From contig NW_022985166.1 of NCBI RefSeq assembly GCF_010093535.1, forward strand, positions 536,410 through 600,409: a stretch of DNA of 64,000 nt. Reading direction: 5' to 3'. The DNA comes from Lindgomyces ingoldianus. Taxonomy: Eukaryota; Ascomycota; Dothideomycetes; Pleosporales; Lindgomycetaceae. The position numbers and the translations under genes were made by a program. This document shows, piece by piece, positions 1 through 10,367 of this stretch (position 1 is its first letter; each line of letters starts with the position of its first letter). The notes beneath the pieces are model-generated. The model saw only the letters and a program-made list of their open reading frames with translations, did no database searches and was not told where the DNA came from.

Positions 1-939
1 TCTAGACTGGTGTCGTATTTAGTGTTGGGCTGAACCAAAAGCCCATTATCGAAGGAACCCCACTCGCAACTAATGAACATCTCGTTACTAGCAGGAGGAT
101 ATGCACCTTCGAGTTCTTTCGTGATGTTGTGCAGCTTTTCAAGATAAACACCATTTGTGCCTGTTCCAAAGATTGCTCCCACTGAAGTGCGGGTCTCCGA
201 AAGTGGAAGGGCGTATGCGCGAAACATGAGTGCCCCTAGGGCATCATTCACCAAGGCGGTTATCTTGATGGGAAGGTGTAGTTCATTGATCGCCTCCTGA
301 AGTAGATGGCAAACATCTTGGCCTATTGCGTCTGGAATGTCAAACCCCTTCGTCCAGCGTAACAGAATGCCCGAATTAATGCTGTTCTGATATGCTGGGT
401 AGGAGAATGTAAAACCAAGACTGAGCAATTCAGCTGTCTTCGCCTTGTCTGGCGTGAGAAGCTCTTGATGATACGTCTGCAAGAAATGCTGTATCTGCTC
501 TGCGATGAAGTGGAATAGATCAGATGCCTTCTGAGCGGTCATGATCCGAGTTGGTATGGTGATTTTGGACTGCTTTGTGGTATATGTAGAATCGCCGCAC
601 AAATCTACTGAACAGACTCGAAGATTGGTCCCCCCAAGATCAACGGCCAATGAGAGACCCTGATCAGGTCAGAAGCTATAATTGCCATTCTCCCCCGAGC
701 ACTGACCTTCTCCGTTCCATAAGCAACCTCCGTGACGTAGGTTGGAATTTGGCACACAGCAGGCGACCGCCTTTGCAAGCCCACCTCTGCCGCTTTTGTC
801 AGCCCCGTTGATGTCAGGATGAGTGGAATGATAGTGGCTTACCAAGCTCATTGATGAAGTGCGCGCAGCACCTGCGTACGTCGTCATCAGTAAGATCAAA
901 CTGGTGAGCCACTCTGTTCGCCTTTTCCAAGAGTGCCAT
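1..939 (-). CDS. Glucokinase/hexokinase family protein (C-terminus beyond window)
   Basis: Predicted cytosolic sugar kinase that phosphorylates glucose with ATP. Exons on the minus strand are 939-843, 792-707 and 659-<1; frames join cleanly across GTAAGC and GTCAGT donors. Visible family signatures are the phosphate-1 motif LAVDLGGTNLRVCS just after the second intron, the sugar-binding region RWTKGFDIPDAIGQDVC, the catalytic Asp in VNDALGALM, the ATP-site glycines GAIFGTGTNG, and CEWGSFDNG close to the left edge. The spacing and the GDSTYTTKQSK segment look more like fungal glucokinase (GlkA type) than hexokinase. Oddity: the usual NDTVGTLM reads NDALGALM, although the catalytic Asp is kept, so this may be a divergent paralog. 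The start at 939 is the first ATG of an exon that encodes the expected N-terminal helix. A GlcNAc kinase of the same fold is an alternative. The C-terminal half is not in the window. Confidence 0.85.
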
Positions 940-1636
940 CGTGATTCTGGGTCGGATAGTTATTCTGGATGGGGGACTAAAGAGGGGGCGGGTTCCACGT
1001 ATGTAGGCACCGAGCAGTCAAGAGGTAGTACGGTACCTAACTCTAGTAGGAGGAAACTACATGTTCTCACTCTCCTCTGGAGCGACCGGTGGGTAGATCG
1101 CCCGCGCCCGCGCGTTGGGGTAAGCGGGTCTTCCCGCGGCCTTTGTCCGGTTTAAAAAAAGAGTTGTCAAGAGGGTGTGCAGGCCTCAGGAATGGCGACC
1201 AATAGATGCCTGCCCGTGGTTCAAGCGAGAAGGGAACTCCAAAAGGAATGCTTCCTTCAACAGCTGGCGGTGATCCGCAGCCAGTAATCGGCGGCCCCCA
1301 ACAGAGCACCCTTGAGATTGGAGCTGCATATGCTGCCGTGCGCCCACTCAAGGATCCGACGGCTGACACAACGCGCGGAGAGCTTCCATATCCGGTCCAC
1401 ACAGAGTTCTCGTCGCACAAGCAATCACGGCTCCCGTTGGGCTCACTGTCCTAATCAACATATCCCCTCAATCGCCTTTTGTTTCCTCTCGAGAGCACAC
1501 GACTATAGAAAGGCCTTTGTTATTTGTTTGTGTCTTGTGTTATCCTCCTTGGCCATCGCATCGTTTGCCATACCCGCCCTACTCGACGTATAGCACACGC
1601 TAAACCTTTAGCATCTATTGTAGGGTGACATCAGAC
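940..1636. other. Intergenic, divergent promoters of glucokinase and NLR genes
   Basis: About 700 bp between two divergently transcribed genes. Short overlapping ORFs on both strands look random and show no recognisable protein. No repeat or RNA gene is seen. It presumably holds both promoters. Confidence 0.5.
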
Positions 1637-4600
1637 ATGGACATGGTCAGTACTCATGTCACAAGCTCACTTTGCTCAAGGGAAGAGTAAGGATTAACTA
1701 TTCAATTATGCAGATACGGAAGGGAAAGGAGAAATGGAACAAATTGTATTCTGAGGACGGCCAAGAAACCGATTCCGACACCCCCGCTCCAAGTTACCAT
1801 ACACTGCACCCAAACAGCCAGCAAAAGCGGGCATCGGAGCCAGCTATCTTCTCCCATCGATCATCTCTACCAGATTCGGCACCCGAACTCCACCGGTTCG
1901 TCTCGGCTGATGCAGTATATGGAGTGGGAAGTTTTCCCCCCTCAAACAGCCCAGATCCTGTTTCAAATGCCCTAGGGTTGTCTCTAGTTCACGCGTTTCC
2001 CGAACCGTTGCTCGATTTAGTATTTGTGCATGGCCTTGGAGGGACGTCAAGGGGAACTTGGTCATGGGAACATAACCTCCAAAACTTTTGGCCATCCTGG
2101 CTTGTAGACGACCACGACTTAGCCAGAACAAGGATATTTACATTTGGATACAACTCCGCTTTTCGTGACGAATATACAACCCTCAACATGATAGACTTTG
2201 CCAAGGATCTTCTAATTAGGATGAAGACGTACTCGGCTGATCCCCAATTAGATTACGGTCGACCGATAGCGATAGGTCAAGTATGTTCACAGCATTGCCC
2301 TGTCTAACCTCAGAGACTGACTTTGTTCGAAGCTTCCCATTGTTTTCGTGGCGCATTCTATGGGTGGACTCGTAGTGAAAAAGGTACGCAGACAACCTCG
2401 TCCCGGATCTCCTTCACTAACTGCCTCTGGAGGCATATATAATGGGCACGACAGATCATCAATATACAGATCTAGTCTCTCAAACAAAAGCAATGGTATT
2501 TTTGGCTACACCCCATCGAGGTTCAATGTATGCTCAGACACTGCAAAATGTTCTCCGAACCATCCCCGGTCTGAGTGGAAAGGCCTACGTAGCGGAGCTT
2601 GAAAGAAATTCAAGCACCTTGCAGGATATTAACGAGCAGTTTAGAAACGTTTGCGAAACTCTCAGGCTGGTATCGTTTCACGAAACGATAAGGACAAGTG
2701 TGCCTCCTTCCAAGAAATTGGTATTTGCACCCACGGAAGACTTTCTAGCTTGTCCTGACCCATCCTTAGATTGTAGACAAAGACTCCGCTCACTTAGGAT
2801 ATCCCGGCGAAATATCAAGTTCACTGGACGCCGACCATCACACGATCGTAAAATTTAAAAGTCCGCTGGATTCGAACTATATTAATGTTAAGAATATTTT
2901 GAAATGGATCATGAGAGATGTTGTGGAAAAGCGTAAGCGTACTGATTTCTTGTTGCTAAACTTTCTGAAAAAATAATCCTGCAGTACCCATTTTGACCCG
3001 TCAAACGCATATGCATGCCGTCCCTCTCCCAGACGTAACGGCGCCAATCCAAGAACCTACCAGAGACCACTTGCTGAGAGTCCTCGGTCTAGCGGAGAAT
3101 TTTGACGAGGACTTTGACTACCTCTCCACGAAGGTTTCGAAAGGATCTTGTCGATGGATACGGGACCGGAAATCGTTTCAAAGGTGGATCACAGCGAGCC
3201 CAGATTCTCCAAATGTGCTATGGCTCACTGGAAACCCTGGGTCAGGGAAATCTACACTCGCAAGTTTTATTATCCGAGAAATCAACGATAGGCCATACAT
3301 CGGAACCTGTCAATACCATTTCTTTCTCTATGGCCACCAAACAAAGAGAACTCTGGCTTATCTTTTGAAGAGTCTTGCTTTGCAAGTAGCACTGATTCAC
3401 GAGCCATTCTGCCAACAGCTGCTACGGTTTTGTGAAAATACTGGCGTCAACGTCAAAGAGCAGAAAGCGTCAATTATATGGGAGAAGATTTTTGAAGGCA
3501 TCCTATTCCGGACTCCATTTCCAGGCTGTTTATTCTGGATCCTTGATGGACTGGACGAAGCAGAATTCCCCGCTGAGCTGATCAAATTTCTCTCTAAAAT
3601 TAAGTCGGCTACCAAGATTAAACTCCTTTTGTTGAGTCGCCCAAGGAAGGACTTGTCAAAGGAAATCGGAGAACACTTCCCGAATGTTCGTCCAGAAGTG
3701 ATTTCAGCTGATGATACGTTATCGGACATCAGGGATTATGTTCGGTCATCACTTTCCAGAATTCTTCCCACAGATCAGGACGCTCAAGCCGACATCCTGC
3801 AAGATATTCTTTCAAAATCCTCCGGATCCTTTCTTTGGGTGAAGCTAGCACTAAGCCGAATAATGCAGAATTGGTATTTGAAAGAGGATATCAAGGCTGC
3901 CATAAATGAGATTCCGGAGGGTATGGAGCCACTATACGCTGGTATGATCCAAACAATTGCGACCCAAAATCAGAAGTCACGCAGCATTGCTGCACGGGTG
4001 TTGGGCTGGGTCGCTTGTTCGTTCAGACCTCTCGACATTGCAGAACTTGAGGAGGCTTTGAGGTCGGAATTCGCCGGGTTTGTGAATCTCGAACTTACAA
4101 TTGCGGAGATATGCGGACTGTTCGTTGTCGTCAGTAAAGGCAAAGTGAACCTCATTCACCACACCGCCCGACAGTTTCTTTTGACGAAAACCACGGAACT
4201 TTCAATCAGCATTGAAGAACATAGCTCTCATACGCACCTCGCTTCAACATGCATTGAGTATCTGTCTGATGCACCCAAGTGGCGTCGAATCTTCTCTGCC
4301 CTTCAAAATATCCAGCAAGGAAGTCGTTCAGTCCCCGGTACTGCGGTGTTCACGGACCACCCTTTCCTGTCCTATTCATTATCCTATTGGGCATATCACG
4401 TCGGTTACTCATCAGTAGCTCTAGAAGATTTCACTACCAAAATCCTCTCATTCCTAGAAGACAACTTTCTAACGTGGGTCCACGGAATTGCCTTGTCAAA
4501 AGATCTTCGAATCATGAGCCAAGCTGCGCAACATCTCAAGATTTACGTTAAGCGCAAGGCACAATTATCTTCTCGGAGGCCGTTAAAGAACTTGTCGATG

Positions 4601-6844
4601 AACCGCGATGGAGAACTTAAGCAATGGGCCAATGACATTATCCGAGTTGTTAGCCGCTTCGGTAGCAGTCTTGCTGGGTATCCAACCTCGATCTATCGGC
4701 TTGTAGTTCCATTCTGTCCTAAAGATTCCATCATTAGTAGGACGTTCCTACATTCAAATAGTAGCGGTCTTCGGGTAACTGGACTTTCTTACAACAATTG
4801 GAGCGACTGCTTAGCTAAACTGGTGATGGGGGAGAATCAGGCTGCCCTTAAGATCCTCTGTAAGGATAACTTTATCCTCACACTTGTTGGAATCGATGGA
4901 ACAATCATCGTGTGGTACGCGGACACTTGTCAAGAGGCAAGAAGATTCAAGCATGGCGAGTATGTCATGGAAATCGCCAGCAGCAAGACATCAAATCTCG
5001 TTGCGACAGCGGGGTTCAAGACTACAAAAGTATGGGACATCAGTACTGGCAAGCAATTGTACTCCATGACAAAAGAACAACACCACCTTACAAAGAGCAT
5101 TGCATTTGGGGCAAAGGATGAAGAAATACTCGTTGCGTATGATGACTGCGTAGTCCAGTGTATTGATTTGCGGACCGGAGACCAGAAGTGGCGTTTCGTC
5201 TCCAAAGAGGCACTAGCTGGCGACAACAACTGTCCTCGCTCCATGTGCTTCAGCCCGGATCTCACACAGATCGCTCTCGTCTTTCGAGGTCGACCAGTTG
5301 TGGTGTGGACAATCCAAATGGACAATGATTCCACAAAGCCTGGATTTATTCCACCAAAGAGATGTATTCTCGCCGACGATAGATTACGTACAGCCGCTGA
5401 AGGTGATGCTTGGGATCCTCCAGAGGTTGCAATCTGGCACCCTGTGACCGGCCACCTCCTAGTTCTTTACGAAGATACCAGGTTAGTTGATTGGAATATC
5501 GCGGATGATGAGCAGGTGAAGTACAGTCATACCGACGCACGAGCCATGGTCCTGAATTCAGACGGTACGCTACTTCTCACCAGCGATGTGCATGGCACCC
5601 TGAGCATTTGGACGATTCCAGGGTACCGACTTTCCTACCAACTCAAGTACGATGAACTTGTGACAGATCTGGCGTTCTCTCCAGATTCTACTCGTTTTTA
5701 CGACATTCGTGGAACTTTTTGCAATGTTTGGGAGCCCGATGCTCTCATACGCCCGACTGAGATGGATCGGGATGATGTGTCAAGTTATGAATCTAGTAAT
5801 TATGATTCAGTCGTATCGGATCCAGTACTCTCGAATGACGATAATGATCGGATTCCAATAACAGCTATCGCATTTGACAGTTTCGACCAATTCTACTGCT
5901 GCGGAAAGGAAGATGGGACGGTAACTATCCACACCATCCCTGACGGGGAAAGGTCGAGAAAGGTTTCTAGTCACTCCTCGTCAGCATCGATAGTCCGACT
6001 TGCGTGGTCTCCGTCTTCCAAGTTTCTAGTTTCCGTGGATGATTCCGGCCGTATCATTGCAAAGCGCCTTGAGCCTCCGACAAAGGAAAAGAATCGATGG
6101 GCCGTGTTTCCTCTCTTCGACATCCGCATTGACAACTCTGAAACTGTTAGTGACTTTTTTTTTCACTCGCGAGAACAGTACCTGCTCATCATCACTCCGA
6201 CAACTGCTTACGTCGTGAGCCTAAACCCTAAGAAGAAAGATAAACAAGTCTGCAAGAACCGGGTCTCAAAAGGAGCAGTCTGGCTTAACCATCCAACAGA
6301 CCCAGCTCTTCTCATCAAGATAGAAGCTGACAAGGAATTGACGTGCCTTTGGAAGACGTTGAAGCCAGAGGACGAAACACAATACGAGTCGCCGACCATT
6401 TCTGACTCGCCCATGGGGACTGGCACAACAATTGTAGGATTTGTTCGAGCCCGCGATTTTGTTTTGCTGGAAACTATCAACCACGTAACCCTCGGTGTTT
6501 CAGATCACTCCCAGCCTTCAACTCGCAGTTTCACACTTCTCGATCGGAGGAAACTATCCAGTGCACAATACAAGAGCAATCGATATGACGTCGATAGCCT
6601 TGCCGAGCATGTCCACTGTCTTATTGGGAGTATCCATGATCGGATCGTCTTCCTCGATCACCAATTCTGGCTGTGCACTTGGGATGTGGAGGCTGTCTAT
6701 ACGAAGCATAAACGGCATTTCTTCCTCCCCCAAGACTGGATTAGCCCAAGGTCGCTAACCATGATGTGTATCAATGCACATGGCACGCTACTCGTTCCGA
6801 AGAATGAAGAGGTGGCTATTGTACGAGAAGGATTCAAAGTTTAG
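1637..6844 (+). CDS. NLR-like protein: SesB-type hydrolase, NACHT, WD40 propeller
   Basis: Predicted fungal NOD-like receptor of about 1645 residues. Proposed exons: 1637-1645, 1714-2280, 2333-2383, 2433-2720, 2770-2932, 2985-6844. Residues about 90-345 form an alpha/beta-hydrolase (DUF676/PGAP1-like, called SesB in fungal NLRs): oxyanion segment VHGLGGTSRG, nucleophile elbow AHSMGG (Ser201), ATPHRGS, and a candidate catalytic His in DADHHTIVKF. The NACHT NTPase follows: P-loop GNPGSGKST (442-450), Walker B ILDGLDEAE (~545-553), LLLLSRP (~573-579), then the helical part with LIHHTARQFLL. From about residue 990 to the end are divergent WD40 repeats. This architecture is known for HET/NWD-type proteins linked to non-self recognition and regulated cell death; the specific role here is inferred. 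The first exon codes only three residues; an alternative start is the ATG at 1708, in frame with exon 2. No frame breaks are seen, so the gene appears intact. Confidence 0.88.
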
Positions 6845-7243
6845 GCCCTGTTCTCGTACAGTTCTCTCGGTTATGTCAAGATGCTGCATGATCTCTCCAA
6901 GTAACGTGGTAAAAGGTTTTGAGAGACCACATTTGGCTAGAGAGGGGATCTTCATATTTCCTCAACATCTTCGTCCAGATCTCTTTCCAAATCCTCCTGG
7001 TGATATGTAGCTCTTTCGAGTCTTCTCTTCAATTTCTCTGCGTAGTTTGTACGAGAAGTCTTGTATGTAGTTGTCAATTTATTGTTGCCAGATATATCGA
7101 CAAGGCGAAGTTGATGCTTAAAACTTTGATATGGTAGAATGGTAGGATGTAACTCACCGATACTCTACTGCCTGAACAGCTAGCTCAATGCAAATGCTAC
7201 CGATACTCCATGCTACGCAAATTTCTAGTCCCGGGATATTCAT
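6845..7243. other. Intergenic between convergent NLR and MFAP1 genes
   Basis: About 400 bp of convergent 3' ends. Nothing beyond presumed 3' UTRs and polyadenylation regions is seen. Confidence 0.5.
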
Positions 7244-8482
7244 TCAATCCCTATCGTCGACCCTTGGTCGCTTGCCTTCTCTACTCGACTCCTCTCCATA
7301 CCTCTTCTTTTCGCCAAGAGGTCGGGCATTCGCGCCAGTAGCACCATCTTTTCCTCCATCTCTTCCCCCAGATCGATATGAATCGGAGCGGAACCGGTCA
7401 TCCAGACCAAAGTCATCTCCCCGTCTCCGCGTATCTGCAAAGTCGCCCCAACGCCCAGTGTCCTCGCTCTTCATGTCTTTATATCTCGTCCGCCCCTTCT
7501 TACCCAGTTTGGTCATGTCCCTGATCTGCATGTACTCGGGTAATACCTCTCTATTAGTGGCGTCTTCAAATCGGGCACCCATGATATTTCTTCGATCGAC
7601 GCCAAGATCTTTGAGGTCGTCTTGGAAGAAGGCACCTTTGTGGAAGTATTTCTGCATGTACTGCATTTCACCTCGGTCTTCCCGGTCTTCTTTCTGCTTC
7701 TCAATATATTCTCGATCTTCAGCCTCGCGTTCAGCGTCAGTGAGATTCTTTCGCCGTTCGATCTCGGCGCGCTCAGCTTCGTATGTTTCGATTTGCTCGC
7801 GCTCCCGTTTTATCCGTTTTAGCTCGCGGAGCTTCCACGCTGCGTATTCAGCCTCCGGATCTATCCCATCTCTGTCGTCAATCTCATCAATGTCCAAGAC
7901 ATCATCCTCCTCGTCCCAGTCCTGCTTCCGTGCCGCCTTCTCCGCCGCCGCCTTCTCAATCTGTTCCTGCACCAGCGCCTTGGCCTGTTGCTGTCGCCGT
8001 CTCTTGTCTTCCGCTGCGATTTCATCTGCCGACTTCTCTGGAGGGGCGCCCTTATTCCGCTCATTCTTCTTGAGAAACACGGGACGCAGCAGCTGCCGTG
8101 GAGCAGCTTCCTCTTCACTGCTCTCCTCCTCCTCCTCTTCGGACTCCTCCTCGCTCCCACTCCCGCTACCACTTCCACTACCACTTCCGCTGCCAGATTC
8201 CCCCGACTCATGCTCACTCTCCGTCTCAAACTCGGCCTCCAACCGTTTTCGCTCCGCTGCTGCTTTCTGTCGTGCGGCGAGGGTTGTTTTGAGCGCGGAT
8301 TTAGGAAATGATGTCGCAAGAGGTGCCGGTTTCGGCTTGGTGAAGGGCTTGTCCTTTCCCTCCTCTTCCTCTGCTTCTGACGAGCTAGAGACATCTTCGG
8401 CTTCGGGGGCTGTTGGTTTCTTAGCGAATAGACGGGCGCGCACCGGCTGCGCGGTCATCTTCTTGGACTTTGGTGGAGGCAT
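7244..8482 (-). CDS. MFAP1-family spliceosome-associated protein
   Basis: Single-exon gene of 412 residues in the microfibrillar-associated protein 1 family (yeast Spp381-like), a nuclear component of the B-complex spliceosome near the U4/U6.U5 tri-snRNP. The start at 8482 opens MPPPKSKKMTAQPVRARLF. The N-terminal half is acidic and low-complexity, with a (GS)n run and poly-Glu (about residues 95-125) and a Lys/Arg/Glu-rich coiled coil after it. The conserved C-terminal domain is clear: RGEMQYMQKYFHKGAFFQ, then GRTRYKDMKSEDTGRWG. The antisense strand holds a long Ser/Pro-rich open frame that is a shadow of this composition. Length agrees with fungal homologs. The upstream gene is divergent, with 391 bp between starts. 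Confidence 0.92.
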   Translation of the reverse strand: MPPPKSKKMTAQPVRARLFAKKPTAPEAEDVSSSSEAEEEEGKDKPFTKPKPAPLATSFPKSALKTTLAARQKAAAERKRLEAEFETESEHESGESGSGSGSGSGSGSGSEEESEEEEEESSEEEAAPRQLLRPVFLKKNERNKGAPPEKSADEIAAEDKRRRQQQAKALVQEQIEKAAAEKAARKQDWDEEDDVLDIDEIDDRDGIDPEAEYAAWKLRELKRIKREREQIETYEAERAEIERRKNLTDAEREAEDREYIEKQKEDREDRGEMQYMQKYFHKGAFFQDDLKDLGVDRRNIMGARFEDATNREVLPEYMQIRDMTKLGKKGRTRYKDMKSEDTGRWGDFADTRRRGDDFGLDDRFRSDSYRSGGRDGGKDGATGANARPLGEKKRYGEESSREGKRPRVDDRD

Positions 8483-8873
8483 GGTGGTGTTTGTGGCGTA
8501 ATGTGTGCGGAGGAGGAAGGGACGGTATGCAGATGTCCTAAGATTATGTTGGAGTGTGTGTAGAAATGATGCAAACGTTACTGAGACAGGGCAGAGCCGA
8601 GGCTTTCCCGCTAGCGTCTTGGCGTCTGATGTTCGGTACGACTTACCTCATCTCAACAACTGCACCATCCATGGATGATATACGCCCTTACCGAGAACCT
8701 GCAGTCTGTGGTCTGGAAACATCTCGTTCGTCGATACTTTATTCACTACACTCTGCCATCACGGTCCCGCTGGAAGGATCTTTTATTTTACATTATCTAT
8801 CTGACCACTTTAGGCTTCAGCTTGCAATTCGAGACAACCACGCAGCTTAATTTATTGCCGGCCACTGTTCATC
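8483..8873. other. Intergenic, divergent promoters of MFAP1 and F-box-like gene
   Basis: 391 bp between divergent starts. No coding potential on inspection. Presumed shared promoter region. Confidence 0.5.
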
Positions 8874-9920
8874 ATGCCCCCCAAAAAGCGTCCAGCGCCA
8901 GCTGCAGCAGAGATCCTGCCAAAACGTAGGAAGCATGCTCCAACCAAGTCGAGCTGTTCATCGTCCCAGTCGCAGAGGTCAGGCGACAGCAATCCTGGTG
9001 AACTAAACCCTGCAAGCAACCCAGAAATCAACTTGTATGCTAATTCTATACCTGTTTCATCCAAGTGCAGCTCATTTACATAGACGCATAGAACACAGTT
9101 CAACGCAGCTCACTCCCCGCTCCTCCGCCTTCCTACTGAGCTGCGCGACCAGATTTGGAAGTACATATTCGCGGACTTAGTCATTCACCCCAGGACTCGC
9201 GCGCCCCATCATCCCCCTACACTCCACTACTTCATCTGCTATACTCCCGCCCAAACCCGCGATCTCTATTCCTGGAGCCTCCTCGGCGCACGACCCGGAT
9301 CCCCACGGACCTGGGCATCCCCTGATCTCGAAGTCGCGGAAACCGGATGCTACTGTCCATCTTCAAAGCGGTTTTGCGTCCCGATGGTTTGCAAGCAGTT
9401 TTACTACGAAGTTCTGCCGATTGTGTTTTCGACGTGCATTTTCTCGTTCCGAGATCGAGTCGATCTACACACATTCGCGCTGTCGCCAAGTTCCCATGTC
9501 TCGGACGTGCAGAACATCTCACTAGAAATTTTCTCGCCAGCCTACTTCAGCGACTGGAATCCCACGCTCACAATCTCCTCCATCATTGACCAGTTTCGAA
9601 GTCTCAAAAGTGTGAAATTGACGCTAAACAGCCAGTCCTTTGGTAGCTTGAAAGCTATACCGACGAATCTGCTAGCACCTCCTAAGATGCTCCCGAATGG
9701 AGCTGTGAGAACTTTGTTTTCAATTATCTGCGCTTTACAACAGTTCCAATTGGAGGCCGAGAAGACGACTGTTGTAGTGCAGCAACGTAGGCGTGGAGCA
9801 GACCGGATTACGGAACTGCGAGCGCTTGCGGAACAGGTTAGGCGGCATCTGCTTCATCATCGCCCGAGGCGGCGGTCGAAGAGGTTGCTTGGGGAGAGTT
9901 ATGAGGATGTGGCTACATGA
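8874..9920 (+). CDS. F-box/2EXR-like hypothetical protein
   Basis: Two exons, 8874-9034 and 9092-9920, give about 329 residues. The acceptor at 9090-9091 (not the later CAG) keeps the frame that reads RLPTELRDQIWKYIF, a motif shared by the F-box-like/2EXR proteins that are expanded in Pezizomycotina. The N-terminus is Lys/Arg-rich (PPKKRP, PKRRK) and could be a nuclear localisation signal. Next come a variable middle with Trp/Pro-rich segments and VCKQFYYEVLPIVFSTCIFSF, typical of the second conserved block (a chamber of the helical repeat). The C-terminus is rich in Arg and His. The biochemical role of these proteins is unknown; substrate-adaptor activity is only a guess. Gene structure confidence is moderate, family assignment fair. 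Confidence 0.7.
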
Positions 9921-10367
9921 GGTGCTGTACTTAACTAGGACTCTAAGTTGAGACGGAGGGAATCTTTCTACTACGCTGAAGAGCCTGTGTGGTTTGCTGG
10001 ATCGAGTTACTAAGGGCTAGAGAATATAGGACCAGAAACAGCTAGAGGAAACGCACATTGGAGCATCGAGCATCAGATCCTTAAGCACCCACGCGACCCG
10101 GCGTTTAAACACTTGGAATTCAAGCATTTTGGTATTCAGACATGTATCTAACCAAAACACAGTTACATGTCCCGAGTAGCAGAGCCCCATATACCACACA
10201 CACCAATCACGACTGCGCAGTGTGCAGCAAGAAATCAAAACACTAATTACACTGCCGATCTGCGCTTGCCAAAAAGATACCATTCCATTCGACATGCGCA
10301 TGTCCACGGATGCATGTCCATGACCCTAGATCCACGTCCACACTCCTTGACCCAAAACTTCACAGCC
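9921..10367. other. Intergenic between convergent genes
   Basis: About 450 bp with no recognisable coding region, holding the 3' ends of the F-box-like and GTPBP1-like genes. Confidence 0.5.

Noticed and set aside
7188..8501. 437-residue plus-strand open frame, Ser/Pro-rich
   Set aside because: It is the antisense of MFAP1; its composition mirrors the acidic and Ser/Gly-rich codons, and the minus frame has the conserved family domain.
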